From: Lentisphaeria bacterium
Lineage (GTDB): Bacteria; Verrucomicrobiota; Lentisphaeria; Victivallales; Victivallaceae
Assembly: GCA_017450705.1 (NCBI GenBank)
Contig: JAFSTC010000052.1
Span: 1-62,230 of the forward strand
DNA: 62,230 nt
Direction: 5' to 3'
Part shown: piece after piece, positions 1-8,585 of the stretch
Layout of the letters: each line of letters begins with the position of its first letter
Position numbering within the stretch: position 1 is the first letter of the stretch
The notes under the pieces: model-generated
Seen by the model: only the letters and a program-made list of their open reading frames with translations
Told to the model about the DNA's origin: nothing
Databases searched by the model: none
Program-made: the position numbers and the translations under genes

Positions 1-18
1 CCTCATACCTCATACCTC

Positions 19-118
19 CGGCGGCCCCCCGTCAGGGCAGGCCGCCGTTGCCCCGCTTTTCTTGTTTTACTTCTTTTCACGGGGAAAAGAAGTAAAGGAA
101 AAGAAGTAAAGGTTTTTT
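19..118 (+). terminator. Hairpins and T-run before tRNA-Gln
   Basis: No gene is visible in 1-198. An 8-bp stem (19-26 with 40-47) is followed by a 13-bp arm at 66-78 that pairs perfectly with 84-96 and equally well with a direct copy of that sequence at 98-110. A T6 run sits at 113-118. This looks like a rho-independent terminator with two interchangeable 3' arms, probably ending a gene left of the window. That gene is not visible, so the assignment is inference. Confidence 0.5.
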
Positions 119-198
119 GGGGGAATTTTGGGATTTGAACTGGAAAAAAGGCTTGTGAGGCGGTATTGTATGGAGATGCCGCAAGGTATCGCCGGCGC

Positions 199-272
199 AA
201 CCCCGTGGTGTAATGGCAGCACAACTGGTTTTGGTCCAGTTAGTCCAGGTTCGAGTCCTGGCGGGGTTGCCA
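199..272 (+). tRNA. tRNA-Gln (anticodon TTG)
   Basis: The sequence folds into a complete cloverleaf. The acceptor stem is 199-205 with 262-268 (7 pairs), the anticodon stem is 224-228 with 236-240, and the 7-nt loop 229-235 carries TTG at 231-233, which reads Gln codons CAA/CAG. The T-arm motif GGTTCGAGTCC is at 249-259. The discriminator G is 269 and CCA (270-272) is encoded in the DNA. Read by eye, not by a covariance model. Confidence 0.93.
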
Positions 273-317
273 GTTTGAAGCGTTCGAAAAATTTGTCAAG
301 TCGAGGATGGTTGGATC

Positions 318-986
318 ATGGAGTACAAAGTTTGCCGGATGACGGGGCCTGTGGATTTTTCCTGCGGACTGGAGGCGGGGAGCTGGAAGGATCTTCCGCT
401 GCTCGAGGTCGCCAATGTCCGGTCCGAAAGTTCATCTCACAGGCCGCATACGGTGGCCAAGCTGGGGTATGACGACGAAGCGCTTTATCTGCTTTTCGAA
501 GTCGACGACCGCTATGTCCGCAGTTGGGAGACGGAGTACAACACCAGCGTCTGCGTGGACAGCTGCGTGGAGTTTTTCGTCCAGCCCCGGGGGAAGGAGT
601 ACCTCAACTTCGAGGTGAACTGCAGCGGGACGATCCTGACCTATTTCATCTCCGATTGGCAGCGGGACCCGGTGACGGGGGCCATCGCCAAGTATCAGGC
701 GCTGAAGAGGGAGGACTTCGAACAGCTGACGATCTATCACACGCTTTCCGGGCAGATCGAGGGGATCACCGATCCCGTGAAATGGCGTCTGGGACTGCGC
801 ATCCCTCTGGCGCTGCTTCGGAAGTTCTTCCCCGGACTGGAGCTCAAGGCGGGCGCGGTCTGGCGGGGCAACTTCTATAAGTGCGGCGGCATGAAGGGGT
901 ACGAGCACTGGATTACCTGGAGTCCCATCGAAGGGAAACTCAATTTCCACGTGCCGCAGTATTTCGGCGACCTCAAGTTCGTCTGA
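318..986 (+). CDS. CBM9-like carbohydrate-binding (DOMON-type) protein
   Basis: 222 aa with no signal peptide or membrane segment. The pattern AKLGYDDEALYLLFEVDD followed by CVDSCVEFFVQP, FEVNCSGTIL and a late WRGNFYKCG/HWITWSP is typical of stand-alone family-9-like carbohydrate-binding domains (CBM9_2/DOMON-like beta sandwiches) common in Bacteroidetes and PVC bacteria. Such domains bind sugars or glycans, but the cytoplasmic role of single-domain members is not established. ATG 318 is preceded by GAGGA at about 303. The gene is closed by the strong terminator at 1005-1039, so it is probably a single-gene unit after the tRNA. Confidence 0.7.
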   Translation: MEYKVCRMTGPVDFSCGLEAGSWKDLPLLEVANVRSESSSHRPHTVAKLGYDDEALYLLFEVDDRYVRSWETEYNTSVCVDSCVEFFVQPRGKEYLNFEVNCSGTILTYFISDWQRDPVTGAIAKYQALKREDFEQLTIYHTLSGQIEGITDPVKWRLGLRIPLALLRKFFPGLELKAGAVWRGNFYKCGGMKGYEHWITWSPIEGKLNFHVPQYFGDLKFV

Positions 987-1004
987 TATCTCCCGTTCCC
1001 TCCG

Positions 1005-1039
1005 GCGGGAACGCGTCATGCGTTCCCGCTTCTTTTTTT
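1005..1039 (+). terminator. Rho-independent terminator
   Basis: A perfect 10-bp stem (1005-1014 with 1020-1029, arm GCGGGAACGC, loop GTCAT) is followed by TTCTTTTTTT. It ends the CBM9-like gene. A near-identical hairpin occurs at 1650-1674. Confidence 0.85.
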
Positions 1040-1117
1040 GCCGTGGGGAGGGGCGCCGCGGCTTGACTTTCTCCGCAGACAGCCTCTTTTGAGGAAAGAG
1101 GAAAGGAGAAGATCGCC

Positions 1118-1603
1118 ATGCAGTTGTTCGTTCTGGATCCGTCGCCCCGCCGGGCGGTGCGGTATCTCGCCGACGTCCACGTGCGCAAGATGTGTCTCGA
1201 GTGCGCGCAGATCCTTTCCTGCGTGCTGTGCGCCCGGGGCGGCGCGCTGGAGCCGGGGATGCCCCGGCCGTACAATCCGGCGCATCCCGTCGTCCGGGCC
1301 GTCGATACGCAGGCAAAGATCAACTGGGTCGCCGCGTACGATCAGGCGCTGCAGAAAGAGTTTCTCTTCCGTTTCGGCAAGCCCCATGCGTACGCCGGAC
1401 TCGCGGCCCGCTACTGCGAACTCCTCGACGACGGCGGACCTGCGGACTGCTCCGACCTTGCCCGCGTCTTCAGGGATTTTTCGACGGAGGAGCCGGATCT
1501 CGTTTCGGCCCACCGGGCCTATTACCGGTTCAAAAAAACGCGCATAAGGACCTGGCGGTACACCCGCCGGGCGGAACCCGCGTGGCTCGCTCAAGAGGAG
1601 TGA
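1118..1603 (+). CDS. Phage-type small protein of unknown function
   Basis: 161 aa, soluble. The opening LFVLDPSPRRAVRYLADVHV followed by KMCLECAQIL, the central YNPAHPVVRA and the C-terminal HRAYYRFKKTR plus WRYTRRAEPAW match, from memory, an uncharacterised family frequent in tailed-phage genomes (pattern IFVLDxDPxxAAxxxxDKHVxKMxLExAQ). No enzymatic function can be named from the sequence. There is no phage neighbourhood and the base composition matches the flanks, so it looks domesticated. A possible promoter is TTGACT at 1063-1068 with a poor -10 (1085-1090). ATG 1118 has a distant GAGGAAAG. Confidence 0.6.
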   Translation: MQLFVLDPSPRRAVRYLADVHVRKMCLECAQILSCVLCARGGALEPGMPRPYNPAHPVVRAVDTQAKINWVAAYDQALQKEFLFRFGKPHAYAGLAARYCELLDDGGPADCSDLARVFRDFSTEEPDLVSAHRAYYRFKKTRIRTWRYTRRAEPAWLAQEE

Positions 1604-1649
1604 GAAGGCGGGGTTCCCGTCACGGACCGGGCGTGCAGTTGATTTTCCT

Positions 1650-1680
1650 GCGGGAGCGCGTCCTGCGTTCCCGCCTTTTC
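1650..1680. terminator. Hairpin between convergent genes
   Basis: Arms 1650-1659 and 1665-1674 (GCGGGAGCGC / GCGTTCCCGC, one G-T pair, loop GTCCT) are followed by CTTTTC. It repeats the hairpin at 1005-1029 almost base for base, loop included. It lies between the convergent ends of the phage-type gene and the DUF6259 gene (stop at 1687), so it may act in both directions. Confidence 0.6.
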
Positions 1681-1686
1681 ACGCTT

Positions 1687-4440
1687 TCATTTCCCGCCGG
1701 GCAGGAGCGCCATCCGGACCTGGGGACGGTCGGCGACGCGGTTTTCCGCGGGGGAGGTCTCCAGCGTGACGAGGATCGTTTTGCCGTCGTAGGGGGCGAG
1801 GGGGATCCGCCACTTGCGGGGCGTCAGATCGAACATGAGGCGCCGCTGTTCGCGGTCGGCGGTCCATTTCAGTTTTTTGCGGAGGGCCGTGTCGTGCCGT
1901 TCGACCGTTTTCCCGTCGATCTTCAGGGTGAAGACCGTTCCGTCGTGGGGGTGGGTGTGGATGTTGGCTTTGTCGCGGACCTCCACCTCGAGGACGGCGC
2001 TTTTGTTCTTGACGGCGATGGGCCAGACGACGGTGCTGTATCCCTGGGGGAGGCGGCTCCAGTCTTTGTCCTTTGGGACGCTGCTCAGCGGCCGGGGCGT
2101 CTGACTGGCCAGCCCGATCTCCAGCCGGGGAACGAGATAGGGTTCCGGGGCGGGGGCGCTGATGCGGGCGACGGAGGCGGCCTCGTCGGAGAGCAGGAGA
2201 TAAGTCACGTGCGGCGTCTTCCAGTACTGCCGGACCCGGACGCCGGGTTTGATTTCCGGCGGATCGGCGTCGGGGGAAACGCAGTCCCCGTTGCGGGGAA
2301 AGAGCGCGTAGGACATTTTGGGATTCAGACCGAAGATGCGGTTTCCCTTGCGGTAGGGCCAGCCGGGGATCCAAAGCGTCGTTTCCACCTCTTCCGTTCC
2401 GTTGACCCGCCCGTAGACGGGAATCCCCGCGGGGGAGTGCATTTCCTGGAGCGTTCCGTTGTCGAAGTAGCTGTAGATGCCGTCCGTGCCCTTGTACCGG
2501 GAGATCAGGTGCGGCGGGTAGGGGGCGGGATCGTCGAAATAAGGCTTGAGTTTCTTTTCGGCGAAGAGCACTGCGCGGCGGAAGGCGTGGCCCTCCATGC
2601 TGTAATCGTGTTCGATCTCCTCTTTGGTTCGGCCGAGGTAGAACTCGATGGGGATGACGCCGAAACCGCCGCAGGCGTCGGCGTAGGCCAGCTGGAGATG
2701 GCGGTACATATTGTCGTAGCCCCGCTTGGGCTGGGTGAAGGGCCTCACGCCGAAAAGATAGGCCGAGAGCGGCCGGTGGGAGTGCAGTCTTCCCCGCAGA
2801 TACTTGACGCTTCCGAAGGCGGCGGGACTGCTCATGACCCAGTGCAGTCCGAAGGCGATGGCCGCGGGGGCGAATTCTCCCGTCATTGGGACCGGCTGAG
2901 TCTTCAGGAGAAGGCGCATCTGCTCGGTGTCGCCCATGCCCGCGCTCAGGCCGTCGATGACGCCGTTGCCGTGATCGTTGGTCGTGCCCGCCGTGTCTTC
3001 GTAGTTGGCATCGGTCCCCGTGGTTTCATGCCACCACTTCATCATGTTGGCGTGGTACTCGCGCCAGCCTTTGGAGAGCAGGTCGCCGTAGAGCAGTTTT
3101 CCAGGCTGGATGTTTTTGAACTGGTCGGGGCCGTCCGCGTAGTCCACCGTGCCCGAAAAGAGATCGTTCACCCGCTCCTTGCGGGAGGAGTCCGCCATCT
3201 TGTAGTTCTGGAGGCGGTTTTTCCGGGTCAGGAAGAAATCGCTCAGGCGGTCGCGGCGCCACACGGGGCAGTCGTAGTTCGCGCAGCAGATGTTCATGTA
3301 GGCCATTGTTTTGAGGCCGTGTTTTTTTGCCCGCCGGACGAATTCCAAATATCCCGGACGGGGGGTCCAGTCGGGGAGTTCCTTGTCCCAGCCGGGCGTG
3401 CGGGCGTTGTACTCCATGATGATGATCGAGTCCCGGGGGAAGAAGCGCATCAGATCGTCGAGGTCCTGATCGGTCGCCATCCAGCTGATGTTCCTGGTTG
3501 AACCGAAGATGTTCCCGGCCCACGTGATGGCGTCTCTCGCGGCCATTTCCCTGCTGAATACTTTTCTGTACCAGTTCCGGTAGGGGGCGGCGGCCGTGCG
3601 CCAGTCGCCGTCGAAGGTCTGGATCCAGATGACCGGGGTCGAGACGTTCGTGCGTTTTTCGAAAGGCATCAGAGGGTTGACCTCCATCGTCAGGCCGAAG
3701 CCCGCTTCCGTGCGCCGGAAAAACAGGTAATGGGGGCGCCAGGTCGCGTCCTCCATCCACATGGCGAGGGTGCGTCCGGGCTTCATGAAGATCCCGATGG
3801 GGGCGTCCAGCCGCGGCGCTTGCGAAAAACTTTGAACGGAGGGCTTGCCCTGACCGAAGACCCGGCCGCCGCAGTAGGGGATCAGCAGTTCCGAAGAGGG
3901 ATCGACGTTGGCGAGGGGCAGGGCGGCTCCGAAAACTTTGCCTCCCGGATAGTTCCCCTCGATCTGTATGCCGATCCGGCCGTCATCGCCCTCGCGGAAG
4001 GTGTAGGCCCACGAGGCGTCGGGCAGAAATTCGTCGCCGTTGTTCAGGCCCTGCCAGCGGGCCGTCCAGAGGTCTCCCGAGCGGGTCAGGTCGAACTTGG
4101 ACCTTCTGTCGGGCAGAAAGTAATTGGTCCGGGGAAAATCCGGGGAGATGTGGCGGTTCATGGCTTCCACGCCCCAGAGCATGTGTCCCCGCCGGAGGGC
4201 GGAGAGACTGCGGATGATCCCCAGGCCGCGGGGGAATGCGCCGGTCCGCCGCCTGGCGTCGCTCCACACCGCGCCGTTGCGCACGTCGCGGAGTTCGATG
4301 ATCGTTCCCCGCCGGATGGTCAGCTCCATGGACCGGCTCCGGACACGGAATCCCGCCGGGACGGGGGTGATCTCCAGTGCCGGAAGACAGCTTCCGAAAA
4401 GGATCGCTCCGCAGAGCGCCCGCTTCATGATCGTTTTCAT
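1687..4440 (-). CDS. Secreted DUF6259-type glycoside hydrolase-like protein
   Basis: 917 aa with a signal peptide (residues 1-22: basic start, hydrophobic core, ALE). An N-terminal beta domain leads into a TIM-barrel-like centre (about 300-560) with TWAGNIFGSTRNISW, IIIMEYNARTPGWDKELPDW, GLKTMAYMNICC and TTGTDANYEDTAGT, then a beta-rich C-terminus. This layout fits DUF6259 proteins, which resemble retaining alpha-glycosidase barrels. The substrate is unknown; acidic residues in MEYN and ANYED are candidates for catalysis. It is the last gene of the long minus operon, 7 bp after the upstream pseudopilin. Product class is recalled family knowledge; function is inferred. Confidence 0.7.
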   Translation of the reverse strand: MKTIMKRALCGAILFGSCLPALEITPVPAGFRVRSRSMELTIRRGTIIELRDVRNGAVWSDARRRTGAFPRGLGIIRSLSALRRGHMLWGVEAMNRHISPDFPRTNYFLPDRRSKFDLTRSGDLWTARWQGLNNGDEFLPDASWAYTFREGDDGRIGIQIEGNYPGGKVFGAALPLANVDPSSELLIPYCGGRVFGQGKPSVQSFSQAPRLDAPIGIFMKPGRTLAMWMEDATWRPHYLFFRRTEAGFGLTMEVNPLMPFEKRTNVSTPVIWIQTFDGDWRTAAAPYRNWYRKVFSREMAARDAITWAGNIFGSTRNISWMATDQDLDDLMRFFPRDSIIIMEYNARTPGWDKELPDWTPRPGYLEFVRRAKKHGLKTMAYMNICCANYDCPVWRRDRLSDFFLTRKNRLQNYKMADSSRKERVNDLFSGTVDYADGPDQFKNIQPGKLLYGDLLSKGWREYHANMMKWWHETTGTDANYEDTAGTTNDHGNGVIDGLSAGMGDTEQMRLLLKTQPVPMTGEFAPAAIAFGLHWVMSSPAAFGSVKYLRGRLHSHRPLSAYLFGVRPFTQPKRGYDNMYRHLQLAYADACGGFGVIPIEFYLGRTKEEIEHDYSMEGHAFRRAVLFAEKKLKPYFDDPAPYPPHLISRYKGTDGIYSYFDNGTLQEMHSPAGIPVYGRVNGTEEVETTLWIPGWPYRKGNRIFGLNPKMSYALFPRNGDCVSPDADPPEIKPGVRVRQYWKTPHVTYLLLSDEAASVARISAPAPEPYLVPRLEIGLASQTPRPLSSVPKDKDWSRLPQGYSTVVWPIAVKNKSAVLEVEVRDKANIHTHPHDGTVFTLKIDGKTVERHDTALRKKLKWTADREQRRLMFDLTPRKWRIPLAPYDGKTILVTLETSPAENRVADRPQVRMALLPGGK

Positions 4441-4447
4441 CGTTTTT

Positions 4448-5179
4448 TCAATCCCGTTCCTGTTCGTACGTATCCTTGACGGCGTCGGTGACAGTTTTGT
4501 GTTTCGGCGTCATCTTCACGGAAAGATCGGCCATCAGGACGTTGCCCGCGGCTTTGCCGTCGAGGGTGTGGGCGCTGTTGAGCGTCGCGTAGCCGGGATT
4601 GTAGGACCTGTTCAGCGGACTCAAATAGATCCGGCGCTGGACGATGTTTTTCCGCTCGGAGATCAGGGGGGTGACGTCGGGCCACTCCGTCTCCGCCGCT
4701 TTGCGTCCCGTTTCGCCGGGAAGCTGGGAGAGCCGTCCATTGAAGGCGTAATTGCTGCCGTCCACAGGGACGTCCGTCTGCCGGACGCCTTTGGCGTCTT
4801 CGACGGGGACGACGGGGCAGAAGTAGAAGTTTTTGTCGGAGACGTAGCTGTTCAGCTGGCTGTGCCACCACAAATTTTTGTATTTCGTATCCCAGCGGCC
4901 GAAGCCCCTCGACCAGATCATGCCGGAGGCGTTGCCCTCTTTGCGGTTCCTCTCCGAAAAGGAGGTGGGGTAATAACCCTGAAAATCCTGACCGTACTGC
5001 GCGATGGCCTGTCCCAGACGGCTCAGGTTGGCCGAGCAGCGGCGCACGCCGGCCTGATCGCGTCCGTTCGTGTGCAGGGGCGGAGCGACGGCGGCCAGAA
5101 GCGCCGCCGTCGACGTCACGAGAACCAGTTCCGTCAGTGTGAAAGAATGCCTGCCGGAGGAATTGTTTCCGAACTTCAT
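4448..5179 (-). CDS. Type II pseudopilin-like protein (degenerate N-terminus)
   Basis: 243 aa starting at ATG 5179 behind a GGAGA-type site. The N-terminal helix reads HSFTLTELVLVTSTAALLAA instead of the [16 protein letters not shown] of the other three pseudopilins here, although the Glu at mature position 5 is kept. The rest (CSANLSRLGQAIAQYGQDFQGYYP, YFCPVVP, NYAFNG, LISERKNIVQRRIYL) aligns block for block with the neighbouring pseudopilin at 5203-5997 ([37 protein letters not shown]). It is clearly a tandem duplicate. Pseudopilins are inner-membrane-anchored parts of type II secretion or type IV pilus-like machines. The decayed helix may reflect loss or change of function. Confidence 0.8.
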   Translation of the reverse strand: MKFGNNSSGRHSFTLTELVLVTSTAALLAAVAPPLHTNGRDQAGVRRCSANLSRLGQAIAQYGQDFQGYYPTSFSERNRKEGNASGMIWSRGFGRWDTKYKNLWWHSQLNSYVSDKNFYFCPVVPVEDAKGVRQTDVPVDGSNYAFNGRLSQLPGETGRKAAETEWPDVTPLISERKNIVQRRIYLSPLNRSYNPGYATLNSAHTLDGKAAGNVLMADLSVKMTPKHKTVTDAVKDTYEQERD

Positions 5180-5202
5180 GCAGTCTCCTTTCTCCTCACA
5201 GG

Positions 5203-5997
5203 TCAGCGGGGAGCGCCCGGACGCTTGTCCAGATCGTAAAATTTCTTGACTTCCTCGGTTGCCGTCGCGAAGCGGGTCTGGCGTTTCACGGAGGCGTCGA
5301 TCATGGCGACGTTCCCCCAATCGCCCTGCTGCTTGCCGTTCATCGAACCGTGGGCGGTGTTGATGACGGTGTAGGCGGCATTGTAGGTGCGGTCGCACGT
5401 GGGCTGGAGATACACGCGGGGCGAGTTGACGACATTCCGCTCCGAGAGGATCGGCGTGCCCGACGGACGTTGCGCGCTCGTGATCTTGGCGCCGATGCCG
5501 CCTTCGCCGCGCCACTGGACCAGCATGCCGTTGAAGGCGTAGTTCGAACCGTTCAGCTTCTGCTGCGCCGTACCGTCTTTGTTCAGCTGGGGAACGACGG
5601 GGCAGTAGTACACGGTCTTGGTCGGCGCGTAGGGCCGCAGCTGGCAATGCCACCAGGAGTTCTTGTAGGTCGTGTCCCACTGATTGAATCCCCGCTGCCA
5701 GTAGGAGGCCGTTTCAATGGGATCGCTGGAGCTGGGAAAATAGTCCTGATTGTCGCCCGTGTAAAGCTGATTGGCCGTGCCCAGCTGTTTCAGATTGGCT
5801 GTGCAGTTGCTGATGCCCGCCCTCATCCGCGCCTGCTGCAGCGCGGGCAGCAGCATGGCCGCGAGAATGGCGATGATGGCGATCACGACCAGAAGCTCGA
5901 TCAACGTGAAACGACTTGCTCCGCCGGGGAGACGCCGCCCGCATGGAAGAGGGACGGACGCATCCGAACATCTCACAGTTTCAGGAAAGCATTTCAT
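5203..5997 (-). CDS. Type II pseudopilin-like protein
   Basis: 264 aa. Prepilin-type leader of about 28 residues ending GGASR, then [28 protein letters not shown] and a variable globular domain ([41 protein letters not shown]). The residue before the mature Phe is Arg, not the canonical Gly. GGAGG precedes ATG 5997. Proteins of this class (related to the DUF1559 pseudopilin-like group) are very numerous in Lentisphaerota and Planctomycetota. It sits between an esterase and its own duplicate in the minus operon, which suggests a role in presenting or exporting the hydrolases; that role is inferred. Confidence 0.85.
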   Translation of the reverse strand: MKCFPETVRCSDASVPLPCGRRLPGGASRFTLIELLVVIAIIAILAAMLLPALQQARMRAGISNCTANLKQLGTANQLYTGDNQDYFPSSSDPIETASYWQRGFNQWDTTYKNSWWHCQLRPYAPTKTVYYCPVVPQLNKDGTAQQKLNGSNYAFNGMLVQWRGEGGIGAKITSAQRPSGTPILSERNVVNSPRVYLQPTCDRTYNAAYTVINTAHGSMNGKQQGDWGNVAMIDASVKRQTRFATATEEVKKFYDLDKRPGAPR

Positions 5998-6075
5998 GAC
6001 GACCTCCTCCTATGATTTTTTCTACGGAAAGAAAACTGATCCGGATCCGCATTTTCTGGCGAATTTTCCATGGTC

Positions 6076-7347
6076 CTATTTTTTCTCCTTGTCATTTTTG
6101 GAAAGCATTTCGAACTGCCACTTCTGCGCGGCTTTGAAGCCGGGACCGACGCTGTGCCCCATGCCGATCTCGTCCGCGATCTTCTTGTCGGCGGCGGGAA
6201 TGGAGTTCCATGCCGCGTAGACCGTGCCCGGAGAGCATGTTCCGTCGGCGAATCCTACGGCGACCCGGACGGGCTTGTTCAGATGGCGGCAGAAATTGAC
6301 CGTATCGTAGTAGTGGGCGCACGCGTCGCTGCCCTTGACTTGAGACGAGACCAGCCGGGGCCAGCCGGGCGCTCTGTTCTGCCGTCCCGCATGGTGATCG
6401 CACATGGCCGGCACATTGGCGGCTACGACGCTGACGTGGGGGTTGATCGTACCGACGACCAGCGCCAGCATCCCCCCCTGACTGGATCCCTGGATGCCGA
6501 TCCTCGCCGGATCGATCTCCGGGCGACCGGCCAGATAATCGACCGCGCGGTTGATCCCGAGGATGACGCGGTGGAAGAAATAGGCCTTGCGGTCATGGGC
6601 GTTGCTCTTGCTGTACACCCCTTTCGCCTGCAGTTTTTTGTAATATTCCGCGATCTTTTTATTGCCGCCGGCAAAGATTTCGTCGCCGAAGTCGTGGACG
6701 GTCATGTTCAGGACCGCGATCCTGTTGTTGAAAAGACCGCGCACGGGGACCGCGCTTCCCGGACCCGCGCCCGGCACGATCACGAGCGCCGGGACCTTGT
6801 GAGAGACTTTCGGCAGGGTCAGCGTGCCGTAGACCCGGCCGCCGGGGGCGGCGAAGCTCACGCTGTAGCAGGTCCATTTTTCCGTGCAGTAGGCCGGCAG
6901 TTTCTCGATGCGGGGATCGAGGGGGATCTTCTCCGCCGCCGCGATCTCGCCCTGCCAGAAGTCCCAGAAATCCGCGGGTTCGGGGGCACCGGGCCGGATC
7001 TGCTCGGGATCGAAAGCCACGCCGAAGACGGCGGGGCGTTTTTTCCCGGCTGAAAGATTTTTTCCCTTTTCCGTCACCGTCAGGCGCAGAAAACCCGGCT
7101 CTTTGAGGGTTTCCGAAAACTCCGACTGCTGCTTCGGGTCGAATTCGAAGCGCCGGATCACCTTGCCGCCGTCCTGCGAGAAAATCCCCGCGAGCGTGAC
7201 GGGTTCTTCCGATTTGCAGACGACCTTGAACACCGCCCTTTCACCCGGTTTGTAACGGGCGTTGGGCCGGTCGGCCGTCACCGTGAGTTCGGCCGCGGCA
7301 GCGGCGGCCAGTCCGAGAAAGAGCGATCCGGTGATTTTCCGCAGCAT
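6076..7347 (-). CDS. Secreted acetylxylan esterase / cephalosporin-C deacetylase-like hydrolase
   Basis: 423 aa. The signal peptide (1-19, LFLGLAAAAAAE) is followed by a beta-sandwich domain and an alpha/beta hydrolase fold. The nucleophile elbow is GIQGSSQGGMLAL; PALVIVPGAGPG gives the oxyanion region; candidate catalytic Asp and His lie in VGFADGTCSPGTVY and EIGMGHSVGPG. This is the AXE1/CE7-like arrangement, which removes acetyl esters from polysaccharides or small sugars. It is in the minus operon, 33 bp after the ceramidase-like gene. A second, divergent member is at 23445-24791. The acyl substrate is unknown. Confidence 0.8.
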   Translation of the reverse strand: MLRKITGSLFLGLAAAAAAELTVTADRPNARYKPGERAVFKVVCKSEEPVTLAGIFSQDGGKVIRRFEFDPKQQSEFSETLKEPGFLRLTVTEKGKNLSAGKKRPAVFGVAFDPEQIRPGAPEPADFWDFWQGEIAAAEKIPLDPRIEKLPAYCTEKWTCYSVSFAAPGGRVYGTLTLPKVSHKVPALVIVPGAGPGSAVPVRGLFNNRIAVLNMTVHDFGDEIFAGGNKKIAEYYKKLQAKGVYSKSNAHDRKAYFFHRVILGINRAVDYLAGRPEIDPARIGIQGSSQGGMLALVVGTINPHVSVVAANVPAMCDHHAGRQNRAPGWPRLVSSQVKGSDACAHYYDTVNFCRHLNKPVRVAVGFADGTCSPGTVYAAWNSIPAADKKIADEIGMGHSVGPGFKAAQKWQFEMLSKNDKEKK

Positions 7348-7380
7348 ATCGATACCTCCCCTGAAAAAAATTCCGTTTTT

Positions 7381-8583
7381 TTATCGCCGGATGTGCTCCA
7401 GCAGCGAATCGATGATCTTCTCCGGCTCGCCGGGAGCGCACAGCGCCACGGAGGGCTCGTAGCCGCCGTACCGGAATTCCCCCTTCGCGACCATGTAGCC
7501 GGAACTGCCGTTGGTCAGCGAGCAGATCTGCGCGAATCCGACGCCCGCGCGCTTTTTGAAATCCATGGCAAGTTCTGCAAAGCATTCGCAGGGAACGAGA
7601 CCGGCCAGCCAGTTGCCGATGCGGAACATACCCAGCGGCACGGGCGCGGTCTCCTTGCCCCAGAACTGCTTGAAGCAGTAAGTCATGCCCGGAGGATAGC
7701 ACTTGACCGTGACCTCCCAGCGCTGCGTGGAAAATTCGTCGCCGATGTTTTTTCTCATGGCTCCGCTGTCCAGCAGGGCGGAAACTTTGGCGGTCAGATC
7801 GTCCGCCACCAAATCTTTCGACTCGGCGCCCTGAAGTCCCAGCAGGGGGGCGGCATTGCCCAGCGCGGCATTGGTGTAGCCGCAGACGCAGCCGTATTTT
7901 TTGCGCAGTTCCGTCATGGTCCTGCCCACGAAACAGGAACTGACGGCATCGTAGTGGATGGGGAAACAGATCGGGTGACAGTTCCAGTTGACGAGGATCC
8001 CCTTGAAGCTTCCGTCCGCTCTGCGGGCGGCGGAAACGACGACCTCGTGGTCCACGGGACGGTCGACGGCGGCGAAGGTGAATTCCGGGTGCACCGGCTG
8101 CATGAAACTTGTTCCGTTGACGATGGCCCGGCGGTTGATGTTCATGCGGCAGAAGGTCTTGCCCAGTTCCAGCGTGACGGGTTCCATATTGCCGAAGGTC
8201 TCTGCGGCGCAGACGGTCGCCCGTTCGATGAAGAACGCCCTGTATTCGGGATTTTCGGGGACCCTGACGGAATTCGTGAAAAGCACCGGAGCCCAGTGGG
8301 TGTGGCTGGCGGTGATGAAGAAATCCCACTTTTTCCAGTATTTCTCTGCTTCCGGACGGATGCGTGATTCGATGTCGGCCGCCGCTTCGGCGTCGACGTA
8401 GAGGATGTCGCAGGTCAGAAGCGTGAACGCCTGATCCCCGGACGCAAAGGTGAATCCGCGGATCTCCAGATCGGACTCCACGGACTTGGCCACGTTGCCC
8501 GGTCCCATCCCGTTGGTCACTACGGGAAGGGTCTGCGGCGTGGTGTTGACGACGGCGGTGCCGAGATGCAGGGAAACGGACAT
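7381..8583 (-). CDS. Neutral/alkaline ceramidase-like protein
   Basis: 400 aa, no signal peptide. It starts LHLGTAVVNTTPQ and has LLTCDILYVD, FFITASHTHWAPV and ILVNWNCHPICF, the His-rich pattern of the neutral/alkaline non-lysosomal ceramidase N-terminal domain, where His residues bind zinc. True ceramidases are about 650-780 aa and extracellular; this is a short, apparently cytoplasmic version like many in environmental and gut PVC genomes, so ceramide as substrate is doubtful. It lies 2 bp after the creatininase-like gene, so the two are probably translated together. Confidence 0.7.
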   Translation of the reverse strand: MSVSLHLGTAVVNTTPQTLPVVTNGMGPGNVAKSVESDLEIRGFTFASGDQAFTLLTCDILYVDAEAAADIESRIRPEAEKYWKKWDFFITASHTHWAPVLFTNSVRVPENPEYRAFFIERATVCAAETFGNMEPVTLELGKTFCRMNINRRAIVNGTSFMQPVHPEFTFAAVDRPVDHEVVVSAARRADGSFKGILVNWNCHPICFPIHYDAVSSCFVGRTMTELRKKYGCVCGYTNAALGNAAPLLGLQGAESKDLVADDLTAKVSALLDSGAMRKNIGDEFSTQRWEVTVKCYPPGMTYCFKQFWGKETAPVPLGMFRIGNWLAGLVPCECFAELAMDFKKRAGVGFAQICSLTNGSSGYMVAKGEFRYGGYEPSVALCAPGEPEKIIDSLLEHIRR

Positions 8584-8585
8584 TT

